From Ruminococcus sp. (GTDB lineage Bacteria > Bacillota > Clostridia > Oscillospirales > Ruminococcaceae): DNA of 10,107 nt. Under the pieces are notes generated by a model. That model was not told where the DNA came from. It made no database searches and saw nothing but the letters and a program-made list of their open reading frames with translations. Shown here piece after piece: positions 1-7,556 of the stretch. Position 1 is the first letter of the stretch, and the number at the start of each line of letters is the position of its first letter. The stretch spans positions 1 to 10,107 of the forward strand of contig JAISHJ010000125.1 in NCBI GenBank assembly GCA_031262625.1, written 5' to 3'. The position numbers and the translations under genes were made by a program.

Positions 1-1652
1 GCGGCTGTCTTGGGCTTGTCTGCTAAAATCTTCACGGAGTTTACAAATTCCGCCTTTGTTATCGTTAACCTGTTAGCAATTTCCATTATTTCTGTTATCT
101 TTCCCTGTTCCGCGGGATCACATTCACTCAGAATATGGAAATCTACATTTTCATCTAAACTTTTTGTTAACAAATTGTAAATATGGCGAGATATTTCCAA
201 CGCAAAGCAGTCTTCCGTCAAACTATCTGCTATAAACCTCGCTGATTCGGGGTTTTTATATAAGTACGCCCAAATTCTGTTTTCCGCACGTGCTCGTTTT
301 GTCTGTGAAGCATTGCTTTGCAGTGTCTGCCGCTCAATCTCCTGCCATCTGTCCGCTTCCGCCGCCCTTTCTTTTCTTCCGGCGTAACCTGAAATAATAT
401 TTCTGACCTGCTCTGTCGGTATGCGAAGCTTCTCCGCAAGTTCCGAACCGTAGATAATTCGGTGCTTTTCGGGTAGTTCCGCGATAATTTTTGCTGCACG
501 CTCTAAATATGTCACCTTGTCGGTGCTGTCGGTAAGGTCAAGCCCCTCCTCTGCTTTTGAGAGCTGGAAATCGGTTGCTGTGCCGGACTTATTAAGCATA
601 TTCTTAAAGCTGTCGGCTCCGAATTTTTTTATGTACTCGTCGGGATCTTTAGCACCTTTAATCTCTAAAATTTTGGTGCGAAGTCCTGCTTCCGAAAGAA
701 TGTTAATTGCTCTTGAGGCGGCTTTTCGCCCTGCTTCGTCCGAATCGTAGGAGAGGAAAACTTCCTTTGTGTATGAAGCAAGAAGCCTTGCCTGTTCTGC
801 TGTTAAGGCTGTTCCGAGGGTAGCTACGGAGTTTTCAAATCCTGCCTGCCCGAGGGCGATTACGTCCATATAACCTTCGCAGAGGATATAACTTTCCGCT
901 TCGGTTTTTTTTGCAAACTGCAGAGAAAATAAATTTCTGCCTTTATGAAACACCGGTGTTTCCGGCGTATTAATATATTTAGGACCTTCTTTATCAATTG
1001 TTCGCCCGCCGAAACCAATAACATTTCCGCGAAGGTCTATAATCGGGAACATAATTCTGTCGCGGAAGAAGTCGTAACATTTATCGTCTTTTCCTGTAGA
1101 AAGTCTTGCTTCTTTGAGTTCATAGTCTGTGTAACCCAAACCGCGCAGATGCTTTGTGAGGTTATCCCAGCCGTCTCTCGCGTAGCCTATTCCATAGCGG
1201 ACAATCGTTTTTTTTGTGAGTCCGCGCTCGTTAAGATAGCGCACGGCTTTTTCGGAAAATCTCTGCTCCGAAAGAGAGGAGTGGAAAAACTTTGCTGCTT
1301 CGCGGTTGGCGGAGAGTATTTTAGACTTTAGTTTCGCGAACTGCTCCTCACGCCCGTCCGATTCGGGAACGGTAAGTCCTGCCCTTTCGGCAAGGAGTTT
1401 TATCGCTTCTATATACTCAAGCCGCTCATAGTTCATCACAAAAGTAATGACATCGCCGCCCGCTCCGCACCCGAAACAGTGGTAATACTGCTCTGAAGTA
1501 TTGACGGAAAAACTCGGCGTACGCTCCGAATGAAACGGACAAAGCCCGGTCATATTGCGCCCGGCGCGCTTCAAGTCAACGTGCGCCCCGATAACGCCCT
1601 CAATAGGCGTACGCAGTTTCAGTTCTTCTATGAAAGATTTTGGGATTGACAT
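1..1652 (-). CDS. dnaG: DNA primase DnaG (3' end beyond window)
   Basis: Synthesises RNA primers at the replication fork together with the replicative helicase. The frame is open from ATG at 1652 to the window edge (550 codons), so roughly the last 40-60 residues of a typical ~600-residue DnaG are missing. The N-terminal zinc-binding domain is visible as CPFH (C38, H41) and CFGC (C59, C62), with the usual GAGGDVITFVM stretch after it. The central RNA polymerase/TOPRIM core has GFGGRT, then LCEGYMDVIALGQAG near residue 255 with the catalytic Glu, LGTALT, and SYDSDEAGRKA near residue 300 with the metal-binding Asp residues. The visible C-terminal part is the start of the helicase-binding region and is less conserved. 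A GGAG at 1660-1663 is placed 7 bases before the ATG and lies inside the end of the preceding gene, whose stop codon is 2 bases upstream of this start. Translational coupling is therefore likely. Family assignment is secure. Confidence 0.97.
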   Translation of the reverse strand, partial: MSIPKSFIEELKLRTPIEGVIGAHVDLKRAGRNMTGLCPFHSERTPSFSVNTSEQYYHCFGCGAGGDVITFVMNYERLEYIEAIKLLAERAGLTVPESDGREEQFAKLKSKILSANREAAKFFHSSLSEQRFSEKAVRYLNERGLTKKTIVRYGIGYARDGWDNLTKHLRGLGYTDYELKEARLSTGKDDKCYDFFRDRIMFPIIDLRGNVIGFGGRTIDKEGPKYINTPETPVFHKGRNLFSLQFAKKTEAESYILCEGYMDVIALGQAGFENSVATLGTALTAEQARLLASYTKEVFLSYDSDEAGRKAASRAINILSEAGLRTKILEIKGAKDPDEYIKKFGADSFKNMLNKSGTATDFQLSKAEEGLDLTDSTDKVTYLERAAKIIAELPEKHRIIYGSELAEKLRIPTEQVRNIISGYAGRKERAAEADRWQEIERQTLQSNASQTKRARAENRIWAYLYKNPESARFIADSLTEDCFALEISRHIYNLLTKSLDENVDFHILSECDPAEQGKITEIMEIANRLTITKAEFVNSVKILADKPKTA

Positions 1653-1654
1653 AT

Positions 1655-3577
1655 TTATTCTCCGGGGGAGTTTGCGGGGAAAGTTAAGGCGAACGGGTCA
1701 ACGGAGTTTTTATCCAAAATACCGTTATTCCATCGCCCGATAATGAAATTTTCCGGGGTTATCATTATGCCGTTGCCGTGGATAAAATCCGAACCGCCGC
1801 TAAAATCAGTACCGTAAAAAATCGAATCTTTACTTTTGCTGTAAAACACACTGCCTTTTTGGTCAACTCGTGCTATTGCGGCATTTCCGCTGCTCATCAT
1901 AGAAGCATACATTTCACTGTTATAAAACAACAACTCTATATTATCATAATCTTTATAGTTTCGTACTCTGCCGTATACAGATGGGTCGTCGGTATAGAAA
2001 ACTTTTATTTCGTCGCTGTCGTTTTTATATAATAGCACTTCCATGTTATCAGTGTTTGAGTTATCTGTTTCTGCTTTTCTTAGTGTAATTTCGTCGTCTG
2101 ATTTATATTCGCCGAAAAGTATATCGCTGTAAATCTCGAATGTTCCGTCACTATTTATTTTTGCAGTTATTCCGGTGACAGTATCAGAAACGATATAAGT
2201 TCCCGGGAGCGAATTGTCAATAACTAATCTGTCGGGGAAATTTTCAGACCTTTTATTCACGTCTATCATAAAAGTTTCATATTTTCCGCCTGCTTCAAAT
2301 TGAATGATTTTGCCGTTATTAAATATGCTTTCGTGAGTGGTGTAATTGTGCAGGCAAAAAAGTTTTTCATTATAATCGTAATATACTTCCCAATCACTAT
2401 TAATAACACGAACTATATTATTTTCTTGCCGGAAAATTGATGTATCTTCGCTTATATTGTATTGACTGTCTTCAAGAGCTTTTTTCTTGCCGAATGTCAC
2501 GTTCGCACTCATACCGTTAAAATCGCGGAAAAAAGCAACCTCATCATCATAATCTGTTAACCATACATAATCGTCGTAAATTTCTGCTGATAAATCTCTG
2601 TCATTATCTTTTCTGTTATACAATTGATATTCTGTATTTGAATATTTATTAAACCATACGTTTTCAACATTAGCTATGTCATTGTAATAGTTATAAGGAA
2701 AGTTTTCCGGTAATTCATCAAGCGAAAAAGCCGCAGATTGCTCATTAAGAGCGGTTTTTAAAATACTCACGGGAATAATCGTTGCATTTCCCTCATTAGT
2801 ATATCCTGAATTAACACCGACAACCTTTCCTGTATCTTTGTCAAGGACGACCGCACCGTTCATGTTTTCGGCTCTCGCGTCTGTCAGAATTTCTAATTCT
2901 TCCGTATACGAGTTTTTTCCGAATTCGTCAATAATATCGCCTTCAACAGAATCAATCGGCTTTTGCTCACCTAAAGTTGTTCCTTTTATTATTATTTTTG
3001 TTGTGTTTGAAGGGTTTGTTTCCGATAATTCGTATGGCAAAACATCAATATCTTTTGTTGTCTTCATTACCGCTAAATTATAGTATGGTGAGCAGCTGAC
3101 TAAAGACAAATCAGCGGATAAAACCTTATCATTTTCATCAAAATCAAGTGTAAATGTATTTTTTGACGAATACGCATCAACAAGGTTTTTGAATGTTGTT
3201 ATGTAATAAACGCTGTTGTCATATGATACAGCAAAAACATTACCGAGAACTTGTTTATCTGAGGTTATTATAATTGACGATGAGTTTAATTTTGCAGATA
3301 TATTGCTGTCCGACAGCGATATATCGGAGGTTACTGATGTCTTTTGGCCCTTTAATGTTGTTGACACATCGGTATCGTTATTTATTTCTTTGTTTTGTAA
3401 AAGCGATATAATAATAAGAATTGTAGACAGAAGAAAAACTAATGCAGATAAATATTTCGCAATATTTAATATCTTTGATTTGCGAAGTTTGTTGTCTTGC
3501 TTTTGAATTACAGCAATTAATATGGATGAAAATAATCCGAAACTGCTTACAATGATTTGTTTAATTATACTATCCAT
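1655..3577 (-). CDS. Membrane-anchored protein with degenerate trypsin-like domain (640 aa)
   Basis: Not a named family that I recognise. Two hydrophobic segments lie near the N-terminus (about 8-25 and 40-60) with a basic loop between them (KQDNKLRKSK), which predicts a cytoplasmic loop and a large extracytoplasmic C-terminal part. Residues about 100-280 resemble a trypsin-like/S1C peptidase fold: GNVFAVSYDNSVYYITTF (strand block around the His site), SPYYNLAVMKT (normally DLAVLK) and NMNGAVVLDKDTGKVVGVN (normally GMSGAPV...GKVVGIN). At the three catalytic places there are K130 or N131 for His, N167 for Asp and N240 for Ser, so it is probably not an active protease. The remaining ~350 residues are rich in Tyr, Asp and Asn and probably beta-structured. 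The protein matches the 715-residue neighbour in most of its extracytoplasmic part (FSLDELPENF; VSDTVTGITAKINSDGTF at 463-480). AGGA lies 8 bases before ATG at 3577. The gene looks more AT-rich than dgt or the ribosomal genes. Role unknown. Confidence 0.8.
   Translation of the reverse strand: MDSIIKQIIVSSFGLFSSILIAVIQKQDNKLRKSKILNIAKYLSALVFLLSTILIIISLLQNKEINNDTDVSTTLKGQKTSVTSDISLSDSNISAKLNSSSIIITSDKQVLGNVFAVSYDNSVYYITTFKNLVDAYSSKNTFTLDFDENDKVLSADLSLVSCSPYYNLAVMKTTKDIDVLPYELSETNPSNTTKIIIKGTTLGEQKPIDSVEGDIIDEFGKNSYTEELEILTDARAENMNGAVVLDKDTGKVVGVNSGYTNEGNATIIPVSILKTALNEQSAAFSLDELPENFPYNYYNDIANVENVWFNKYSNTEYQLYNRKDNDRDLSAEIYDDYVWLTDYDDEVAFFRDFNGMSANVTFGKKKALEDSQYNISEDTSIFRQENNIVRVINSDWEVYYDYNEKLFCLHNYTTHESIFNNGKIIQFEAGGKYETFMIDVNKRSENFPDRLVIDNSLPGTYIVSDTVTGITAKINSDGTFEIYSDILFGEYKSDDEITLRKAETDNSNTDNMEVLLYKNDSDEIKVFYTDDPSVYGRVRNYKDYDNIELLFYNSEMYASMMSSGNAAIARVDQKGSVFYSKSKDSIFYGTDFSGGSDFIHGNGIMITPENFIIGRWNNGILDKNSVDPFALTFPANSPGE
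1660..1663 (-). promoter_or_regulatory. dnaG ribosome binding site inside the upstream gene
   Basis: GGAG is formed by the last Gly and Glu codons of the 640-residue protein (GGA GAA TAA), followed by a 7-base spacer containing that gene's TAA stop, then the dnaG ATG. The arrangement supports the chosen dnaG start and suggests that ribosomes finishing the upstream gene re-initiate on dnaG. Confidence 0.75.
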
Positions 3578-3613
3578 GGTATAATTCCTGCTTTATTAAG
3601 AGTGCCTTCTGCT

Positions 3614-5761
3614 TTATTCTCCGCCTGTGCTTATGGCTGTGTCGGGAATGTCGTTGTAGTCGAGGAGGTAAGGATAAGGCTCTCCGATACGGTTAAAATT
3701 TTCGTCAAGCTGACATATTACATAGCCGTTTGTTCCGATAATCATACCTTTGTAGGAATCGCTGTTGAAAACGACTAACCTGTCCAAAGCCTTTAAAAAG
3801 TAAATGTTTTTTTCAACATCTGTATACCAAGCGTTCGTACTTGGATACCAAAACAAATCCTTTTCGTTATCATAAAGTGCGGAATAAGCAAGTTCTCCGT
3901 CAACAACTCCCATATCCATGTAATTAGTTGAGCCGATTGCTTCATAAAGAACCTGTACTGCAATGCTTTTTGCATCTGTTTTTTCAATAACAGCTCCGAT
4001 ATTATCTTCCGGTGCGCCGTCTATTGTCTCCTTTTTGATGGAGATAATATTTGTGTCCAAAAATCCACCTGAAAGGTCGCCTCTTACTGCACCGAACGTA
4101 CCATCTTCATTTAAGTATGCGTATGCACCTGTAGCAGTATCGGTAAGGCGTAATAAATTCCCGTCTTCATTCACGGTGAGTTTTAGGTTTTCCGGCATTT
4201 TCCCGTCAAATTCGCTCAAATCCGGCGATGTATTTTCGGGTGTAATGAAAAGAAGCTTTCCGTCATCGTAGTATTCAACTCCGGTTTTAGTTGCTCTGAC
4301 ACCTACCGTTACATCGCTGTTGTAAACCGAAACAATCTCGCTGTTTATGTTTTCTTCCGTACCGACAGAGTAAGCAACTAAACCATCCACAGTCTGTATA
4401 TACATATGATTTGTTTCTTTATAGTATCTGAAGAATGGACGTTCATAATCAGTCGATCCGTCTCCGGTCAAATATCCGTATTGTAAAACAGGCAAACTAT
4501 TATAATTTCCTTGAATTATTCCCGTATTTGTTTCATAGTCAAATATATCACCGTAATTACCGTCATTTATTGCAAGCCCGTCCCAGTATAATTCAGAATT
4601 ATCGTCGCTCGGATGATAGTTCCCCATGTCGTAGTTTCCGTCCGTTAAGTTAAGCATAAAAGTGCCGCCGACAGATCGTCTTTCATCTACATTTACATAA
4701 TGATCGAAAATGAAATAATCGAATTTTTGAGGAAGTTCATCAACCGGAAAAGGCGTGATTTCGGAGTCGGGCTTTAACATTTCGTCAAGCACTGTTTTTA
4801 TGTAGCTTTCAGGGACGATTAGACTGTCGTTATCTATGGTTTCATCGGCATTTATCCCCACAACGGTTACGAGGTCCTCGGCAAGCACCGGTGCGCCGCC
4901 CATATAGTCAATATCTGCGTCGGTAAGATAGTATATACTTCCTGCAAGCTGACCTGTGTAATCGTTTTTTATTATTTTCCCGGTTCTTGCTATATCACGT
5001 TTTGATCTGTCATTTGTAGGCGAGCCTATTACCGTTATTTCCGTAAGTGCAGCGGCTTCTTTTTCAGATAAAACAAAACCTTCGATATCGGGAACGCTGT
5101 TCGGCGTAAGGATAGCTATATTATAAAGGGGAGAGTAACCGGCAAGAGTTAAGTCCTTTGAAAAAATGTCGTTTTGATTGTTAAAGTCGATGTAAAAACC
5201 ATCTTCTTTATGCCTGTTATATACACTTAGGAGAGAATTGAAATCCGTTACAAAATAAAGCTTGCTTTTATATGTTACAGCAAAAATATTACCTGCCAGA
5301 AAATCATCTTTTGTAACAATTCTTGCTATCGAATCGACATATTTGTCGCTGTCGGGAGCAGCCGCTGTTACCGCTGCGGTCGTTTCTGCGGTTACGCTTT
5401 CAAGAGCAGGCAAGACAGGAATTTCTTCATCATCCGCACTGTTCTTTATTGCCGGAATAGCAATCATTGCTATAATCCCGACAACCACAACTCCCGCGAC
5501 AACAAAACCCGCAGTCGAAAGTTTGCGGAAATTCTTTTCAAACCATGAGAATTTATGCTTCTTTTCAAAAGTTTCGATTACCGCTTCGGCATGAGCTTCA
5601 TGCTCGGCGGCGGTAATTTTTCCGTCCGAGTTCATATCCTTTATCGGCGGATTTTGTTCATCTTTCTTTTTATCAAACCGGAGTTCTAAGTACTTAGTAA
5701 TAAGCCCGAAAACTCCGGCGATTATACCGCCGATTATAGTTGCAACTAAAGCTTCTTCCAT
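3614..5761 (-). CDS. Membrane protein with EF-hand loop and degenerate trypsin-like domain (715 aa)
   Basis: Paralogue of the downstream 640-residue protein; no named family recognised. Order of parts: a glycine-rich membrane segment (about 5-23), a charged and probably cytoplasmic loop containing the EF-hand signature DMNSDGKITAAE at 42-53 (Asp1, Asn3, Asp5, Gly6, Ile8, Glu12), a second membrane segment (about 84-104), an Ala/Thr-rich linker (about 118-137), a trypsin-like region (about 140-330) and a long beta-type C-terminal region. In the peptidase-like part the blocks are GNIFAVTYKSKLYFVTDF, SPLYNIAIL and DYMGGAPVLAEDLVTVVGIN. The positions expected to carry His, Asp and Ser read N175 or S176, N214 and G288, so catalysis is unlikely. 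ATG at 5761 has GGAG 8 bases upstream. The gene lies 34 bases after dgt and 36 before the paralogue. Positive charges flanking the loop place the C-terminal 600 residues outside the membrane (inference). It might be a sensor or scaffold, but nothing in the sequence settles this. Confidence 0.82.
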   Translation of the reverse strand: MEEALVATIIGGIIAGVFGLITKYLELRFDKKKDEQNPPIKDMNSDGKITAAEHEAHAEAVIETFEKKHKFSWFEKNFRKLSTAGFVVAGVVVVGIIAMIAIPAIKNSADDEEIPVLPALESVTAETTAAVTAAAPDSDKYVDSIARIVTKDDFLAGNIFAVTYKSKLYFVTDFNSLLSVYNRHKEDGFYIDFNNQNDIFSKDLTLAGYSPLYNIAILTPNSVPDIEGFVLSEKEAAALTEITVIGSPTNDRSKRDIARTGKIIKNDYTGQLAGSIYYLTDADIDYMGGAPVLAEDLVTVVGINADETIDNDSLIVPESYIKTVLDEMLKPDSEITPFPVDELPQKFDYFIFDHYVNVDERRSVGGTFMLNLTDGNYDMGNYHPSDDNSELYWDGLAINDGNYGDIFDYETNTGIIQGNYNSLPVLQYGYLTGDGSTDYERPFFRYYKETNHMYIQTVDGLVAYSVGTEENINSEIVSVYNSDVTVGVRATKTGVEYYDDGKLLFITPENTSPDLSEFDGKMPENLKLTVNEDGNLLRLTDTATGAYAYLNEDGTFGAVRGDLSGGFLDTNIISIKKETIDGAPEDNIGAVIEKTDAKSIAVQVLYEAIGSTNYMDMGVVDGELAYSALYDNEKDLFWYPSTNAWYTDVEKNIYFLKALDRLVVFNSDSYKGMIIGTNGYVICQLDENFNRIGEPYPYLLDYNDIPDTAISTGGE

Positions 5762-5795
5762 GTTATTTTCTCCGAAAATTTAACTTTATCTTTTT

Positions 5796-6785
5796 TTACC
5801 CCGCCCAAACCCTCGGCACAAACAGATTATTAAAGCTGTCCATGGCGTAGCGGTCGGTCATACCGCTTATGTAGTCTATAACTGCGCGCTCTATTCCGCG
5901 CGTTTCGGCTATAATTATATATTCGGGGGTCATGTTTTCGGGGTGTGCTAAGTAGTATTCAAAAAGCGTTTCGATTAAAGCTTTCGCCTTCGCTTCTTCG
6001 GCTTTCGCGGCGGAATTTTCATACACCGTCTCGAAAAGGAAAGAACGAAGCTTGTCGTGAGAAGATTTTACATCGGGAGACATTTTAATTTCTTCCACGC
6101 CGTTTTCGATAATACTCGTTACCATTGTAGTTATCCGCGCCGATTTTGTCCGCCCGAGGACTTCTATACAGTCGGACGGAATGTCTTTGTCATAAAGCAC
6201 CCCTGCGCGCTCTGCATCTTCAATATCGTGATTTATGTAGGCGATCTTATCGCAAAGCCTAACGACCTGCCCCTCTTTTGTAAGCGGAAGCGGCGTTCTT
6301 CCCGAATGTGTCGCAATACCGTTTTTTACTTGAAGCGTTAAGTTTAAACCCTCGCCGCTTCTCTCAATATATTCCGCAACACGAACGCTCTGGAGATAAT
6401 GCTTAAAACCGCTTGAGGAAAGCTTGTCCAAAACGTGTTCGCCGGAATGTCCGAAAGGCGTATGCCCAAGGTCATGGGCAAGCGCAATCGCTTCGGTAAG
6501 GTCTTCATTAAGCCTTAGAGCCCTCGCAACGGTTCTCGCTATCTGCGAAACCTCAAGCGTGTGCGTAAGCCGTGTGCGGTAGTGGTCACCTTTCGGCGCA
6601 AGAAAAACCTGCGTTTTCCCCTTTAGCCGACGGAAAGCGTTTGAGTGTATAACCTTGTCGCGGTCGCGCTGATACTCCGTGCGTATGGGGCAGCGTTCTT
6701 CCGCCCGCGCACGCCTTGCATCCCTCGCAAGAGACGCACTTTTACAGAGGATTCCTACTTCGGTAATCTCGTAATGCTCTCTCAT
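5796..6785 (-). CDS. dgt: Dgt-like HD-domain deoxyribonucleoside triphosphate triphosphohydrolase
   Basis: Member of the dNTP triphosphohydrolase branch of the HD superfamily, which splits dNTPs into deoxynucleosides and triphosphate and so influences dNTP pools. The 329 residues contain the expected landmarks: YQRDRDKVIHSNAFRRLKGKTQV (substrate-contact region, residues 39-60), RLTHTLEVSQIAR with metal ligand H75, ALAHDLGHTPFGHSGE with H104 and D105, and RLCDKIAYINHDIEDA with D179. The length suits the shorter Gram-positive type. One departure: the usual HNxQSLRV after the HD motif reads HYLQSVRV (129-136). A dgt homologue just upstream of dnaG is a common arrangement in Clostridia, but here two large genes separate them. 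The start at ATG 6785 has only a weak purine-rich stretch (GAAAGAAA) upstream, and no better start was found. Cytoplasmic. The exact substrate cannot be told from the sequence. Confidence 0.92.
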   Translation of the reverse strand: MREHYEITEVGILCKSASLARDARRARAEERCPIRTEYQRDRDKVIHSNAFRRLKGKTQVFLAPKGDHYRTRLTHTLEVSQIARTVARALRLNEDLTEAIALAHDLGHTPFGHSGEHVLDKLSSSGFKHYLQSVRVAEYIERSGEGLNLTLQVKNGIATHSGRTPLPLTKEGQVVRLCDKIAYINHDIEDAERAGVLYDKDIPSDCIEVLGRTKSARITTMVTSIIENGVEEIKMSPDVKSSHDKLRSFLFETVYENSAAKAEEAKAKALIETLFEYYLAHPENMTPEYIIIAETRGIERAVIDYISGMTDRYAMDSFNNLFVPRVWAG

Positions 6786-6870
6786 ATTTTTATTTCTTTC
6801 GATAATTTTTACGTATACTTATTTATACAAAAAAGCCCTTAATAATACCTTTGTTTAAACATACAAACTT

Positions 6871-7494
6871 TTACACAAAATCGGCGCAAATTTCGTCATT
6901 TAGAACATATTCAAACTGCCCGTTAGTTATTTCGGTAATATTCGACAATATTTCATCACACTTTTCGGATAGTGCTAATATATTCAGTGTAATATTTTCG
7001 GCGAAAATAGGTTCGCTCGTGCGTACGTCAGGGTTTGAAGCTAAGTAAGTGCTTACTTTACCGTAAAGGTTGTATGAAAGGCTTACTTCTATCGGTATGG
7101 AGGGAAGAAAGACCTGTCGTTTTGCGCCTTTGCAAGCATCCGCCGCCGCTTTCGCATACGCTCTCGTAAGCCCTCCTGCTCCGAGGAGAACTCCTCCGAA
7201 ATAGCGGGTTACCGTTAACACCGTATCAATAAGACTATTTTCGGAAAGCACGTCAAAAACAGGCTTCCCGGCTGTACCGGAAGGCTCGCCCGCGTCGGAA
7301 AATTTCATGAATCCGCCGCGTATATTATAAGCGTAGACTACATGAGAAGCTTTTTTGTGCGAAGACTTTATCTGCTCTATAAAAGCTACTGCCGTTTCAA
7401 CCGAATCTGCGGGAGAAATATCCGAAATAAATTCTGAACGGCGTTCGGTAAAAGAAGTGCTAAAATGTTCCGCTACGGTAGTGTAACTATTCAT
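6871..7494 (-). CDS. yigZ: YigZ/IMPACT (UPF0029) family protein
   Basis: The 207-residue protein has the two-domain layout of the bacterial YigZ family. The N-terminal UPF0029 domain shows FSDAGEPSGTAGKPVFDVL at 65-83 and the signature TRYFGGVLLGAGGLTRAYAK at 96-115, both strongly conserved in the family. The C-terminal part (about 130-205) is the ferredoxin-like domain. Eukaryotic IMPACT regulates Gcn2 signalling; the bacterial role is unsettled, with nucleic-acid or ribosome-linked functions proposed. The gene is 85 bases upstream of dgt on the same strand, with no convincing terminator or promoter between, so co-transcription is possible. No Shine-Dalgarno sequence precedes the ATG: the 30 upstream bases are nearly all A and T. 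A candidate -10 box sits so close that the leader would be only about 8 bases long. Confidence 0.95.
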   Translation of the reverse strand: MNSYTTVAEHFSTSFTERRSEFISDISPADSVETAVAFIEQIKSSHKKASHVVYAYNIRGGFMKFSDAGEPSGTAGKPVFDVLSENSLIDTVLTVTRYFGGVLLGAGGLTRAYAKAAADACKGAKRQVFLPSIPIEVSLSYNLYGKVSTYLASNPDVRTSEPIFAENITLNILALSEKCDEILSNITEITNGQFEYVLNDEICADFV

Positions 7495-7508
7495 AAAAAA
7501 TTAACAAT

Positions 7509-7514
7509 AATATA
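7509..7514 (-). promoter_or_regulatory. Candidate -10 box for yigZ
   Basis: TATATT on the minus strand ends 14 bases before the yigZ ATG, inside a very AT-rich divergent intergenic region. No good -35 hexamer was identified. If real, transcription would start only about 8 bases before the start codon, which fits the absence of a ribosome binding site. Weak call, because AT-rich sequence yields such hexamers by chance. Confidence 0.3.
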
Positions 7515-7523
7515 TAATTTTTG

Positions 7524-7532
7524 TGCTATAAT
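7524..7532 (+). promoter_or_regulatory. Extended -10 promoter for the 79-aa membrane protein gene
   Basis: TGCTATAAT is a perfect -10 hexamer (TATAAT, 7527-7532) with the TGn extension. A TTAACA at 7501-7506 is -35-like but 20 bases away, longer than ideal, so the extended -10 probably does most of the work. The start codon follows 24 bases downstream of the hexamer. Confidence 0.65.
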
Positions 7533-7556
7533 TATCTTATTAAAGGAGACTTAAAT

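Noticed and set aside
945..1331. Plus-strand open frame of 128 codons
   Set aside because: It lies wholly opposite dnaG, whose minus-strand frame is continuous and carries conserved primase motifs; no ribosome binding site and no recognisable protein.
1655..5761. Active HtrA/DegP-type protease pair
   Set aside because: No His, Asp or Ser at the expected catalytic positions in either protein, and no C-terminal PDZ domain was recognised.
6853..6860. Palindrome GTTTAAAC in the yigZ-dgt gap
   Set aside because: Too short and AT-rich to be a terminator or a convincing operator; no T-run follows on the minus strand.
6786..6870. Possible promoter for dgt
   Set aside because: TATAAA- and TATTAT-like hexamers exist, but none has a -35 partner at acceptable spacing.
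7521..7556. TTG start 12 codons upstream for the small membrane protein
   Set aside because: It would place the -10 box and the GGAG site inside the coding region; ATG at 7557 has ideal spacing.
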